From contig CAMAYC010000002.1 in NCBI GenBank assembly GCA_945862125.1, positions 25,389-89,388 on the forward strand: a stretch of DNA of 64,000 nucleotides. Reading direction: 5' to 3'. This DNA is from Reyranella massiliensis 521 (lineage in GTDB: Bacteria > Pseudomonadota > Alphaproteobacteria > Reyranellales > Reyranellaceae). This document shows positions 51,117 through 60,878 of the stretch, piece by piece. Position 1 is the first letter of the stretch. Each line of letters begins with the position of its first letter. Below the pieces are notes generated by a model. It worked only from the letters and a program-made list of their open reading frames with translations. It had not been told where the DNA came from and made no database searches. The translations under genes were made by a program, and so were the position numbers.

Positions 51117-51667
51117 AATTCGAGCGGCCGCAGTTCGACATCGAGGCGGGCAAGATCGGCGTACAGGCGGCGGCGTCCGGCGATTGGCCACCAGCCGTAG
51201 AGGAAGACGTCGAGCGGCCCCCACATCGCCACCCAGCCGACGATCAGCAGGCCTTCGTCGAGGATGCGTGTGGTTGTCGTCTCGGATGTCGTCAATAGCT
51301 CGCGGGCGAGCAGGCACGCGGCGAGGAACGCGAGACCGATGAGGAGGCTGATGCGGCCGCGATGCCATTCGGCCCGCAGGCGGCGGTGTTCGTTGCGTTC
51401 GCGCAGCGCGAAGTGGTTGCGGATCGAGACGGGAATCTGCGCCGCCTCCGGCCGCGCCAGTTCATCCTGCGGCAGCATGATCACGAGCCGAAACGGCCGG
51501 CCGCCGACATCTTCGGCCGACCCGACAATGTACTCGTCGGCGGCGGCCTCGAGCTCCTTTTCATGGAAAGGCGCGGGGTCGAGTGAATTGTAGAGGCGCG
51601 AGATGCGATCGAGCCGCAATTCGACTGCGACGGCTTCGACCTTGTTCGCGTCCGGCTTCGCTGTCAT
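51113..51667 (-). CDS. Hypothetical membrane protein
   Basis: 184 residues: a soluble acidic N-terminal half (ELRLDRISRLYNSLDPAPFHEKELEAAADEYI) and two membrane helices (about residues 105-122 and 137-160), then a short cytoplasmic tail. The RISRLYNSLDPAPFxxKxLDxxAExYI pattern recurs in other alphaproteobacterial proteins as I recall, but no function is known. It is coupled to the GST gene by a 4-base overlap and divergent from the large synthetase gene. Confidence 0.8.
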   Translation of the reverse strand: MTAKPDANKVEAVAVELRLDRISRLYNSLDPAPFHEKELEAAADEYIVGSAEDVGGRPFRLVIMLPQDELARPEAAQIPVSIRNHFALRERNEHRRLRAEWHRGRISLLIGLAFLAACLLARELLTTSETTTTRILDEGLLIVGWVAMWGPLDVFLYGWWPIAGRRRLYADLARLDVELRPLEL

Positions 51668-51702
51668 GGCTCCACCATAATTGTTGGCGATAGGACGAGA
51701 CG

Positions 51703-54381
51703 ATGTCCACCCGCAACCTCGACAAGCTCATGGCACCGAAATCGATCGTGGCGATCGGGGCCAGCGTGCGCCCCGGCTCGGTCGGTGCGGCAGTGACCCA
51801 CAACCTGCTGACTGGCGGTTTTCAGGGCAATATCCATCTCGTCAACACCAAGGGCGGCGAGATCGAGGGCCGGCGGGTATATCGCAAGCTCGCGGACGTT
51901 CCGGAAGTGGCTGACCTCGCGGTCGTCATGACGCCGGCGGAGACGATTCCGCGCCTGATCCTCGAACTGGGCGAGCGCGGCACCCGGGTCGCAGTGGTGA
52001 TCAGCGCCGGTCCGGGCAACGGCGCAGACGGTGCCCAGGTGAATGCGCGCTGGCGGCGGCGCATCCTGCGCGCCGCCAAACCGCATCTGCTGCGTGTCGT
52101 GGGGCCCAATACCATCGGCTATGCCATGCCGAGCCTGGGGCTCAATGCCAGTTTCGGGCCGGGAAATCTCAAGGCCGGGCGCATCGCCGCCGTTGCGCAG
52201 TCGGGCGCGGTGCTGGCCGGGCTCGCCGACTGGGGCTCGGCGCAGGGTATCGGCTTCTCGCATCTGATTTCCATGGGCGACATGAGCGACGTCGATTTCG
52301 GCGACGTGCTCGACATGCTGGCGCGCGATCCCGGGACGCGTGCCATCCTGATGTACGTCGAGGGCATCACCCATGCGCGCAAGTTCATGTCGGCGGCGCG
52401 GGGTGTGGCGCGCATAAAGCCGGTGATCGTGCTGAAGGCCGGCCGTCATGCCGCCGCCGCCAAGGCCGCGGCCTCGCATACTGGCTCGATGGCGGGATCG
52501 GCCGCGGTCTACGATGCGGCCTTCGCGCGCGCCGGCCTCGTACGGGTGCGGGGACTGGGCGAACTGTTCGATGCCGCCGAGACGCTGGCCTACGGCATCT
52601 CGCCGCGCACCGAGCGACTGGCGATCCTGACCAACGGCGGCGGTGTCGGCATCATCGCCACCGATCTCCTGATGGACGAAGGCGGCGAGCTGTCGACGCT
52701 GCTGCCCAAGACGCTCAATCAACTGGACAAGCACATGCCGCGAGCCTGGTCGCGCGGCAATCCGGTCGACATCGTGGGCGACGCTGACGGACCGCGCTAT
52801 GCCGCAGCCCTCGATGCACTGGCCGACGATCGCGGCGTCGGCGCGGTGCTGGCGATGAACGTGCCGACCGCGCTCACCCCGGCGGAGGACGCGGCGCGGG
52901 CGATCGCGGGCGCTGCCGGCGCCAAGGTCGTGCCCGTGATCGGCTGCTGGATCGGCGGGCCCCAGGCGGCGGCCGGCCGCGAGGTGCTGCATGCCGCCGG
53001 CATGCCGGCCTACGACACGCCGCTGCGCGCCGTGCGCGGCTTCATGCATATCGTCCAGTATCGCCGCGGCCAGCGTGCGCTCCAGCGCACGCCGCCGTCG
53101 GTGCCAGAGGCGCGATCTGACACCAATCTGGTGCGCGCCATCGTCCACGGCGCCCTGGCCGAGCGGCGCGAGATCCTGACCGAGCCGGAAGCCAAGCGTG
53201 TATTGGCGGCCTACGGCATTCCCGTCGTGTCGACGGAGATCGTGCTCGATGCCGCCGAGGCCGTTGCCGCCGCCGTGCGCATCGGCTTTCCCGTCGCGGT
53301 GAAGATCCTGTCGCGCCAGATCACGCACAAGAGCGACGTCGGCGGCGTGGCGCTCGATCTCGGCTCGGAACAGGCCGTCGCCGATGCCGTGCGCACCATG
53401 ACCGGCAATGCGCTGGTGAAGGCGCCCAAGGCCAGGATCGACGGCTTCGTCGTGCAGCCGATGATCAAGAGACCGCATGCGATCGAGCTGATCCTGGGCG
53501 CCGCGGAGGATCCGGTGTTCGGCCCGATCCTGCTGGTCGGCCACGGCGGCGTCGCGGCCGAGGTGGTGGACGACAAGGCGCTGGCACTGCCGCCGCTCGA
53601 CCTCGTGCTGGCCGAGGATGCACTCAGCCGCACCCGCGTCGACCGGCTGCTGCGTGGCTATCGTGACCGGGCGCCGGCGGCCCGTGGCGCGGTGGCAGAG
53701 GCCATGGTGCGATTGTCGCAACTCATCGCCGACGTGGGCGAAATCGCCGAACTCGACATCAATCCGCTGCTGGCCGATGCCGAGGGCGTGCTGGCGCTCG
53801 ATGCCCGCATCGTGGTGCGCAAACCCGAGGCGGGTCAGGAGCGGGCGGCGCGGTTTGCCATCAGGCCCTATCCGGTCGACCTCGAGACCGAGGTTCGCCA
53901 CAACGAGGAGAAGCTGCGGATTCGCCCGATCCGCCCGCAGGACGAGGCACTGCTCGACGGCTTCGTCCGCCGCTTGTCGCGCGAGGATGTCCGCATGCGC
54001 TTCTTTGGGCCGCTGCGTGAACTCAGTCACGAGATGGCGGCACGTCTCACCCAGATCGACTATGACCGCGAGATGGCGTTTCTGTTGCTCGATGGCGACA
54101 TGCTGCTGGGCGTGGGCCGCCTTGCCGCAGATCCCGGGTTCGAGCAGGCGGAATTCGCCCTGGTCGTCGCCTCCGATCGTCAGGGCCGGGGCTACGGCAC
54201 GCTGCTGCTGGCGCATGTGCTGCACTACGCCAAGTCGCGCGGCATCAAGCGCGTGATGGGCCATGTGTTGCGCGAAAATGACAAGATGCTTGCGCTCGTC
54301 AAACGTCTCGGCTTCCGGCGCGAGGGCGGACGCTCGGGTGAGCCTGACCTCAGGGTGGTGAAGTCGCTCAGCGGTCTGTAA
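51703..54381 (+). CDS. ADP-forming acyl-CoA synthetase / GNAT acetyltransferase fusion
   Basis: 892 residues. N-terminal CoA-binding and ligase-CoA domains (about 1-460) include the phosphorylated-His motif ASHTGSMAGS (His259); an ATP-grasp domain follows (about 480-700, with VAVKILSRQITHKSDVGGV); the last 150 residues (from about 735, LRIRPIRPQDEALL) are a GNAT fold with the acetyl-CoA loop SDRQGRGYGTLLL. This is the AcdAB-GNAT (Pat/PatZ-like) architecture, usually a protein lysine acetyltransferase acting on acyl-CoA synthetases. Here the catalytic His is present, so synthetase activity is possible. Confidence 0.9.
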   Translation: MSTRNLDKLMAPKSIVAIGASVRPGSVGAAVTHNLLTGGFQGNIHLVNTKGGEIEGRRVYRKLADVPEVADLAVVMTPAETIPRLILELGERGTRVAVVISAGPGNGADGAQVNARWRRRILRAAKPHLLRVVGPNTIGYAMPSLGLNASFGPGNLKAGRIAAVAQSGAVLAGLADWGSAQGIGFSHLISMGDMSDVDFGDVLDMLARDPGTRAILMYVEGITHARKFMSAARGVARIKPVIVLKAGRHAAAAKAAASHTGSMAGSAAVYDAAFARAGLVRVRGLGELFDAAETLAYGISPRTERLAILTNGGGVGIIATDLLMDEGGELSTLLPKTLNQLDKHMPRAWSRGNPVDIVGDADGPRYAAALDALADDRGVGAVLAMNVPTALTPAEDAARAIAGAAGAKVVPVIGCWIGGPQAAAGREVLHAAGMPAYDTPLRAVRGFMHIVQYRRGQRALQRTPPSVPEARSDTNLVRAIVHGALAERREILTEPEAKRVLAAYGIPVVSTEIVLDAAEAVAAAVRIGFPVAVKILSRQITHKSDVGGVALDLGSEQAVADAVRTMTGNALVKAPKARIDGFVVQPMIKRPHAIELILGAAEDPVFGPILLVGHGGVAAEVVDDKALALPPLDLVLAEDALSRTRVDRLLRGYRDRAPAARGAVAEAMVRLSQLIADVGEIAELDINPLLADAEGVLALDARIVVRKPEAGQERAARFAIRPYPVDLETEVRHNEEKLRIRPIRPQDEALLDGFVRRLSREDVRMRFFGPLRELSHEMAARLTQIDYDREMAFLLLDGDMLLGVGRLAADPGFEQAEFALVVASDRQGRGYGTLLLAHVLHYAKSRGIKRVMGHVLRENDKMLALVKRLGFRREGGRSGEPDLRVVKSLSGL

Positions 54382-54456
54382 CGTATGTTTCGACGGCCGC
54401 TCTGAACTAAGGCGAAATAATGGCGTTGCGGCAACGCGTTAGGGCGGAACGTTGAT

Positions 54457-55581
54457 ATGGCGTCGAGGAAGAACAGAAGCGGGAAGGCGAACAGAAGGAG
54501 TCCGAAACCGCCACCGTCCCGTCTCGAGCGTCTGCAGACTCCGTTTCGTGCCGTCGCGACGTGGATCGAAGCGCATCGCTGGCGCGCGGTCGCGGTCGGT
54601 CTCCTGCTGCTGTTCCTGGGCAGTCTTGTCGGTGGCTATTTCGGCGCCGGTTGGCTCGAAATGCTCGACCGAGACCGGTTGGCGCGCGAGACGATCGAGG
54701 ACATGAAGCGCGGCACACCAGCTGAGCCTGAACCGAAATATGCGCGCATAGAAGATATTCCCGGCCTGCCCAAATACACCGAGGTCGAACCGGGAAAGCC
54801 GCGACCGACGCTCGAGGAAAAGCCGCGTACGGCCGCCAAGCCGTCGCAGCAGGCGGCCGATCAGGCCTGGCGGCGCAACGCGGTGCCGTTCCGCGACCTG
54901 AATGCCAGGCCGCTGATCGCCATCGTGATCGACGACGTCGGCCTCGACCGACCCCGTTCCAAGCGCGCCTGGGAGCTGCCGGGCCCGCTCACCATGTCGT
55001 TCCTGCCCTATGCTAAGGATCTACGCGAGCAGGCGCGGGCGGCACGCGCCCGCGGACATGAATTGATGCTGCACCTGCCGATGGAACCCAACGGGCGAAA
55101 CGATCCCGGTCCCGGCGCGCTGCTGGTGTCGATGAGCGACGTGGAGATCCGTCAGCGCACGGCGGCGGCGCTCGACAGCTTCGAGGGCTTTGCCGGCGTC
55201 AACAATCACATGGGCAGCCGCTTCACGGCTTTCCGGCCGGGCATGGAAACGGCGCTACGGCAGATGAAGCCGCGTGGCCTCATGTTCCTCGACTCGCGCA
55301 CCACAGCGCAATCCGTCGGCGAGCAGACAGCGCAGGAGCTGGGCGTGCCCGCCATCGTGCGTCACGTCTTCCTCGACGACGAGGAATCGGTCGAGGCAGT
55401 GCGCCGCAAGCTCGCCGAGGCCGAGGCCGTGGCGCGCCGGCAGGGCTTCGTCGTGGCCATCGGCCATCCGCACGAGGCGACGTTGCAGGCGCTGGCCGAA
55501 TGGCTGCCGACGGTTCAAGGCAAGGGCCTCGCCCTGGCGCCGGCGACTGCCGTGTTGCGCAAGCGCAACGGTTGGGATTGA
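54457..55581 (+). CDS. Divergent polysaccharide deacetylase family protein
   Basis: 374 residues: basic N-terminus, one membrane helix (about 46-66), a proline/lysine-rich linker and a periplasmic NodB-like domain opening with PLIAIVIDDVGLDRP and containing HLPMEPNG, FAGVNNHMGSRFTA and VAIGHPHEATL. These are the marks of the YibQ/DUF610 group. Acts outside the inner membrane, presumably on a polysaccharide; in other bacteria it is linked to cell envelope genes. Here it stands before a Ggt-like gene. Confidence 0.88.
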   Translation: MASRKNRSGKANRRSPKPPPSRLERLQTPFRAVATWIEAHRWRAVAVGLLLLFLGSLVGGYFGAGWLEMLDRDRLARETIEDMKRGTPAEPEPKYARIEDIPGLPKYTEVEPGKPRPTLEEKPRTAAKPSQQAADQAWRRNAVPFRDLNARPLIAIVIDDVGLDRPRSKRAWELPGPLTMSFLPYAKDLREQARAARARGHELMLHLPMEPNGRNDPGPGALLVSMSDVEIRQRTAAALDSFEGFAGVNNHMGSRFTAFRPGMETALRQMKPRGLMFLDSRTTAQSVGEQTAQELGVPAIVRHVFLDDEESVEAVRRKLAEAEAVARRQGFVVAIGHPHEATLQALAEWLPTVQGKGLALAPATAVLRKRNGWD

Positions 55582-55611
55582 GTCCCACCAACCAAGCGTT
55601 GGAGGAACACC

Positions 55612-57228
55612 GTGCGCTACCAGAAGCAGGCGATGATTGTGGCCCCGCAGCCCGAACCGACGGAGGCGGGGGCCGATGTGCTGCGCGAGGGCGGCAACGC
55701 CGTCGATGCCGGCATCGCCTGCGCGCTGGTGCAGGGCGTGGTCGATCCTTTGATGTGCGGAATCGCGGGTTTCGGAAGCTGCGGCATCTACATGCCGGGC
55801 AAGAAGTTCCACGGCTACATCGACGCCCATGCGCCGGCACCGCTCGCCGCGCGGCCCGACATGTGGGCGAACCTGATCGAGAGTGAGGCGCGCGACGGCT
55901 ACGGCTTCATCCTGCAGGGCCGCGTCAACGACATCGGCTACAAGTCGATCTGCGCGCCGGCCAATCTGAAGATGTACTACGAGGCACATAAGGAGCACGG
56001 CAGCCTGCCGTGGTCGCGCATCGTCGAGCCGGCCATCCATTGGGCCGAGAACGGCTGGACGGTGCGGCCGCACGTTCACTACTGGTGGTCGGACGACGGC
56101 GCCTTCGGCCGCGCCCCCAATTTCGAGCGAACAGGATTCACGCCGGCGGCCCGCGCGCTCTATTGCCGGCCGGATGGAACGCCGAAGCGCGTCGGCGACA
56201 AGGTCGTCAACCGCGACTACGGCCAGACCTTGCGGGCCATCGCCAAGGGCGGAGCCGATGCCTTCTACTCGGGCGAAATCGCCCAGGCGATCGCCGAGGA
56301 CATGAAGAAGAACGAGGCGCTGCTGTCGATCGAGGACCTGAAGGCGTGGAAGCCCACGCGCAACGCGCCGCTGTGGGGCGACTATCGCGGCTACAAGGTC
56401 TCATCCAACCAGCCGCCGGGCGGCGGCGTGATGCTGATCGAGATGCTGAACATCCTGGAGAATTTCGATCTCCGCGGGATGGAGCATGGCGGGTCGGAAT
56501 ATCTGCGCATCGTGTCGGAAGCGATGAAGCGTGCGACCATCGACAAGGACGCCCATGTCGGCGATCCGAAATTCGTCGATGTTCCGGTCGAGCGGCTGAC
56601 CTCCAAGGCCTATGCCAAGGAGATGGCCGACCAGATCAGGCGCGGCGTGAAGGCCGAGGTTCCGCGTTTCAACTCGGGCGCCATCTCCAAGGACACCACG
56701 CACATCTCCGTTCTCGACAGGAGTGGCAACTGTTTCACCATGACCCACTCGCTCGGCATGCCCTCGGGCGTCGTCACGCCGGGGCTCGGCTTCATGTACA
56801 ATGGCTGCATGGGCGTGTTCGATCCGCGGCCGGGCCGCGCCGGCTCGATCGCGCCGGGCAAGGCGCGCTTCAGCTCGGTCGTGCCGTCGATCCTTTTCAA
56901 GGACGGCAAGCCGCACCTCATCATCGGTGCGCCCGGGGCCACCCAGATCGCCATGGGGGTGCTGCACGTGATCCTGAACGCGCTCGACTTCGACATGACC
57001 ATGGTCGAGGCGGTGAGCGCGCCGCGCTTCTCCGCGACGTCGGACACGATCGATATTTCCAATCGCATCCAGGGCAGGGTCGAGAATGAACTGCGAGGGC
57101 AGGGCTATCCCGTCGCCCGCAGCCCCTACACCTTCGGCTTCGCCGCCGTACATGCCATTCGCATCCACGAGGACGGCCTCGACGGCGGTGCCGACCCCGG
57201 CCACGACGGCGTGGTGATTGCCGTCTAG
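55612..57228 (+). CDS. Gamma-glutamyltransferase family protein
   Basis: 538-residue Ntn-hydrolase. The autoprocessing/nucleophile motif DTTHISV is present (Thr362 expected first residue of the small subunit) with the glycine-rich SSVVPSILF and GAPGATQI segments. No signal peptide is visible, in contrast to E. coli Ggt, so it may work in the cytoplasm, for example as a glutathione or gamma-glutamyl amide hydrolase or an acylase. GTG 55612 has a GGAGGAACACC ribosome site. Confidence 0.88.
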   Translation: MRYQKQAMIVAPQPEPTEAGADVLREGGNAVDAGIACALVQGVVDPLMCGIAGFGSCGIYMPGKKFHGYIDAHAPAPLAARPDMWANLIESEARDGYGFILQGRVNDIGYKSICAPANLKMYYEAHKEHGSLPWSRIVEPAIHWAENGWTVRPHVHYWWSDDGAFGRAPNFERTGFTPAARALYCRPDGTPKRVGDKVVNRDYGQTLRAIAKGGADAFYSGEIAQAIAEDMKKNEALLSIEDLKAWKPTRNAPLWGDYRGYKVSSNQPPGGGVMLIEMLNILENFDLRGMEHGGSEYLRIVSEAMKRATIDKDAHVGDPKFVDVPVERLTSKAYAKEMADQIRRGVKAEVPRFNSGAISKDTTHISVLDRSGNCFTMTHSLGMPSGVVTPGLGFMYNGCMGVFDPRPGRAGSIAPGKARFSSVVPSILFKDGKPHLIIGAPGATQIAMGVLHVILNALDFDMTMVEAVSAPRFSATSDTIDISNRIQGRVENELRGQGYPVARSPYTFGFAAVHAIRIHEDGLDGGADPGHDGVVIAV

Positions 57229-57240
57229 GCGCTGCGTTCG

Positions 57241-58899
57241 CTATAGCGCCGGTAGGCCGGGCGGCGGACGCCTGGCATTTGACGCCTGCTCGTAAGCATA
57301 GGCCAGACGCAGCAGCTTGGCTTCGCTCCAGGCGCGGCCGGCGAAGGTGATGCCGAGCGGATAATCCGGTGTTTCCTTGGCGCCGACGCCGGAGATGAAA
57401 CCGCCCGGCACCTGCACGCTGGGATATCCCGATTTGGCCGCGAGCGCCGAGCCGATCGCCCCCGGCAACATCACGGCATCGAGCTTGTGCCCAGTCATGT
57501 AGGCATCGAGCCCACGCTTCTTTGCGGCCATCAAGTCCATTGCCCGCGCGGACTTGTATTCCAACTCGGAAAGATCACCCTTGGTCGCCTGTGCGGCCAG
57601 GAACAGGTCTTGACCGTAACGCAAGGCCTTGTCGGCGTTGGCCGTATTGAAGGCGATGACGTCTGCCAGCGTCTTGGTGTTCGTGCCGGTTGCCCAGTGG
57701 CGTAGATAGAGATTGAGGTCGCGCTTGAGCTCGTAGATGAACACCAGCGACGCCGGCGCTGGCGTGCCCTTGTTGAGGCCGAGCGGATTGCGATTGAGCA
57801 CGGCCATCGTCGTGCCGGGTCCGCCGATCCAGCCGATCGGCGGAATGGCGGCGCGTACGATCGTGGCGCCGAGATCCTGCAGCGTCTTGGCTGCTTGCGC
57901 CATCACATCCTTAGAACGTTGAGGAAGAGTGCCGTAGAAGGGATCGTTCAGCGGATCGTCCGGATCGCTCGGGAGACCGATGCGAGCGCCCTTCAAGCCG
58001 TCCTTGTCCAGTTCAGCCGTATAGTCCTGCGGCCGCTGCTGGTGCTGCGTTGCCGGATCCTGCGGGTCGCGTGCGGCGAGCACGTTCAGCAGGATTGCGG
58101 CATCGCGCACGGTGCGGGTGAGCGGCCCGGCGGTATCCTGGCTGTGCGATATCGGGATGATGCCGCTGCGGCTTATCAAACCGACTGTCGGCTTGACCGT
58201 TACGACTCCGTTCTGAGTGGCGGGGCTGAGCAGCGAACCCGAGGTCTCGGTGCCGATCGCCGCCGCGCACAGCCCGGCGGCTACTGCGACCGCCGAGCCG
58301 GCACTCGAGCCACCGGGCTGCACGAGCGGCACAACTTGATCGACCATCAAGTCTGTCGAGTAGGAGTTCTTCACGTAGCCGCCGAGCGAGCTGTAACCCG
58401 ACGGCATGCCGACCGCGAGGATGTTGGCGAATTCGGTCAGGTTGGCCTTGCCGAGAATCACGGCGCCCGCGGCGCGCAGTCGTTTGACGACGATCGCGTC
58501 GTCCCTGGCGCGCGCCGTCTCGAGGGCCAGGGAGCCCGCGGTCGTGTGCTGCTTGTCGCCCGTCGCGATATTGTCCTTGATCAGGATCGGTACCCCGGCG
58601 AGCGGCTGTTTGGCTGAAGGTTTGATGTTGTCGAGGCGCCCGGCGATCGCCAGAGCTTCGGGATTGAGCTCGCGCACGGAATTGAGGGCCGGCCCGCTGC
58701 GATCGTAAGCTTCTATCCGCGCGAGATACGCCTGGGTGAGCGCCGTCGCCGTCGTCTTGCCCTCGGCCAGGGCCTCGATCACGTCGCCCATTGAGGCGTT
58801 GTCGATCGCGAGCGCTGTTCGCGCCTGAGCGCCTGCTGCCGCAACGGCGCCGATGGCGACCGAGACCATGGTGACGTCGCGGCGGGTTGGTTTCTTCAT
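57241..58899 (-). CDS. Amidase (amidase signature family)
   Basis: 552 residues with the Ser-cisSer-Lys triad: Lys108 ([11 protein letters not shown]), Ser198 (PGGSSAGSA) and Ser222 ([12 protein letters not shown]). The N-terminus ([22 protein letters not shown]) looks like an export signal with a twin-arginine start, suggesting Tat or Sec secretion. Hydrolyses amide bonds of an unknown substrate. Convergent with the Ggt-like gene. Confidence 0.9.
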   Translation of the reverse strand: MKKPTRRDVTMVSVAIGAVAAAGAQARTALAIDNASMGDVIEALAEGKTTATALTQAYLARIEAYDRSGPALNSVRELNPEALAIAGRLDNIKPSAKQPLAGVPILIKDNIATGDKQHTTAGSLALETARARDDAIVVKRLRAAGAVILGKANLTEFANILAVGMPSGYSSLGGYVKNSYSTDLMVDQVVPLVQPGGSSAGSAVAVAAGLCAAAIGTETSGSLLSPATQNGVVTVKPTVGLISRSGIIPISHSQDTAGPLTRTVRDAAILLNVLAARDPQDPATQHQQRPQDYTAELDKDGLKGARIGLPSDPDDPLNDPFYGTLPQRSKDVMAQAAKTLQDLGATIVRAAIPPIGWIGGPGTTMAVLNRNPLGLNKGTPAPASLVFIYELKRDLNLYLRHWATGTNTKTLADVIAFNTANADKALRYGQDLFLAAQATKGDLSELEYKSARAMDLMAAKKRGLDAYMTGHKLDAVMLPGAIGSALAAKSGYPSVQVPGGFISGVGAKETPDYPLGITFAGRAWSEAKLLRLAYAYEQASNARRPPPGLPAL

Positions 58900-58909
58900 C
58901 GTGGAGTTC

Positions 58910-59791
58910 CTAAACCGGAATCGTCCGCTTCTGGTGCGCGCGGCCGACCTTTGCCGCCTCGGGGCTATGGCCGGAGATCACACGGACGCCTTCGTCCAGG
59001 CTGGCGGCGATCTTGTCCGGCGTGGCCCCTTCGAGGAAGGCGAGCTTGTTCTTCTTGCAGGCGGCGAAGACCCTGGCGCGGGCCGCTTCCATCTCGGGCG
59101 GGTAGGGCCGGCGCTGCAGGGTTGTGTAGCCCAGCGAAAGGCCCAAATCGCCCGGGCCCAGCTCGGCAAAACCCAAACCAGGCACCGCCAAGATTTCCTC
59201 GCAACAAGCGACGCCCGGTGGGCTTTCAATCTTTACGCCGAGCAGAAGCTCCCCTTTGGGGCTAAGCGGCCAGGGCTCGCAGCGCTCAAAATAATCTTGC
59301 TGATCAATGCCCCAGACGGGAGAGGCGGTCGGCTCAGAGCCACGGCCGCGAGAGCCTGTTCCGATCTTGTCGATGCCTGCCTTGTGGTGCGGGAAGCGGC
59401 AGGCGCGGACGAACTCCCGGACGGCGTCGGCCGACTCTGCCTGGCAGAGCAGGATGCCGTGGACGCCGCGCGCGAGGATCTGACGGAACTGCCAGGCGTT
59501 GAAGATGACATTCGGACCGTCGATGCCGTTGACCGGCGCCTCGACGATCACCGTCGGCGTGCGATGGCCCGAATTCGTCGGCCCGCCATCGACCAGCCCG
59601 CGCATGTAGGCCTCCAGCCCGGTCATGTCGAAGGCGCCGTGTTCCATGCCGACATTGATATAGTCGGCCCAGGTCTTGGCATCCTTGCGGCCCTGCTCGT
59701 AGGTCAGCACATGGCCGGTGTGCGGGCCGTCGTAGTAGATAGCCTGGTCGGCTTCCAGGAGCTCGATGGCCCGATTGATACGGTTTGCCAT
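58910..59791 (-). CDS. HpcH/HpaI aldolase/citrate lyase family protein
   Basis: 293-residue TIM barrel of the class II pyruvate-type aldolases. Metal ligands sit in LLGVKIESPPGV (Glu) and ELGPGDLGLSLG (Asp). The family usually cleaves 2-keto-3-deoxy-sugar acids or 4-hydroxy-2-oxo acids; this member is longer than HpaI (about 260) and its substrate is open. It is divergent from the receptor gene at 59856 and likely shares its catabolic theme. Confidence 0.85.
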   Translation of the reverse strand: MANRINRAIELLEADQAIYYDGPHTGHVLTYEQGRKDAKTWADYINVGMEHGAFDMTGLEAYMRGLVDGGPTNSGHRTPTVIVEAPVNGIDGPNVIFNAWQFRQILARGVHGILLCQAESADAVREFVRACRFPHHKAGIDKIGTGSRGRGSEPTASPVWGIDQQDYFERCEPWPLSPKGELLLGVKIESPPGVACCEEILAVPGLGFAELGPGDLGLSLGYTTLQRRPYPPEMEAARARVFAACKKNKLAFLEGATPDKIAASLDEGVRVISGHSPEAAKVGRAHQKRTIPV

Positions 59792-59855
59792 GCGGTTTCC
59801 CTCCGTTTGCGCGGCGCAAGCATAGCCCTAGAGTGACACCAAAAGGGAGGAAAGC

Positions 59856-60845
59856 ATGAGAGGTATCGGACGACGGCAGGCACTGGTTGCGGGTGCCGCC
59901 CTGGCCGTCTCGACGTCGGCCGCCTCGACCCCGGCAAGGGCGCAGGAAACTTATCCCGACCGGCCGATCCGCATGATCATCGCCTTCGCCGCCGGCGGTC
60001 CGACCGACGTCGTCGGCCGCCTGCTGGCGCCGCGCCTCAGCGAAATCCTGGGGCAGCAGGTCCTGGTCGACAACAAGCCGGGCGCCACCGGCAACATCGG
60101 CACCGCGATGGTGGCCGACGCCAAGCCCGACGGCTACACGCTGTTGTTCAGCGCCTCGACCATGGCCATGGCGCCGGCGCTCTACGGCAAGGCACTGGGC
60201 TACGATCCAGTGAATGGGCTTGCGGCCATCGCCTATGTCGCGAGCGTGCCGCTGATCATCCTGGCGCCGATGGACGGCGCCAAGACGATCGGCGAACTGG
60301 CGGCCATGCTGCGCAAGGACAAGGGCAAGTACTCTTACGCCTCGTCCGGCAATGGCGGCATGATCCACCTCGCAAGCTACCTGTTCGCCGAGCGTACCGG
60401 CGGCGAGGCTTTGCACGTACCCTATCGCGGCTCGGCGCCGGGCATGGTCGACATGATCGCCGGCCGGCACGCCTTCCAGGTCGATACGTTGCAGTCGAGC
60501 AAGGGCTTCATCGACGGCGGCAAGGCGCGTGTGCTGGCCGTGGCGGCCGACAAGCGGCTGCCGCAGCTGCCCGACGTGCCGACGGTGCAGGAAGCCCTGG
60601 GCATTCCGTTCTCGATCAACACCTGGTACGCGGCCTATGCGCCGGCCAAGACACCACAACCGATCATCGACAAGCTGAACGCCGCCTTCAACAAGGCGCT
60701 GAAGCAGCCCGACATGGTGAAGAGGTCGGATGAACTGGCCATCGAGCTGATCGATTCGACGCCGGTCACGGCCAAGAAGTTCTACGATGACCAGATGGCC
60801 TTCTGGGATCCCATCATCAAACAATCGGGCGCCAAGCCCGAATAG
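59856..60845 (+). CDS. Bug family tripartite tricarboxylate transporter substrate-binding protein
   Basis: 329 residues with a Tat-like signal (GRRQALVAGAALAVSTSAASTPARA, cleavage after about residue 29) and the Bug motifs YPDRPIRMIIAFAAGGPTDVVGR, DNKPGATGNIGTAMVADAKPDGYTLL and VPYRGSAPGMVDMIAGRH. Binds a carboxylate in the periplasm; the membrane partners are not encoded here. A GGGAGGAAAGC ribosome site precedes the ATG. Next to an HpcH/HpaI-type aldolase gene it may capture that enzyme's substrate. Confidence 0.92.
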   Translation: MRGIGRRQALVAGAALAVSTSAASTPARAQETYPDRPIRMIIAFAAGGPTDVVGRLLAPRLSEILGQQVLVDNKPGATGNIGTAMVADAKPDGYTLLFSASTMAMAPALYGKALGYDPVNGLAAIAYVASVPLIILAPMDGAKTIGELAAMLRKDKGKYSYASSGNGGMIHLASYLFAERTGGEALHVPYRGSAPGMVDMIAGRHAFQVDTLQSSKGFIDGGKARVLAVAADKRLPQLPDVPTVQEALGIPFSINTWYAAYAPAKTPQPIIDKLNAAFNKALKQPDMVKRSDELAIELIDSTPVTAKKFYDDQMAFWDPIIKQSGAKPE

Positions 60846-60878
60846 CAAACGCCCGAATACCGAACCACGGAGAGAAGC

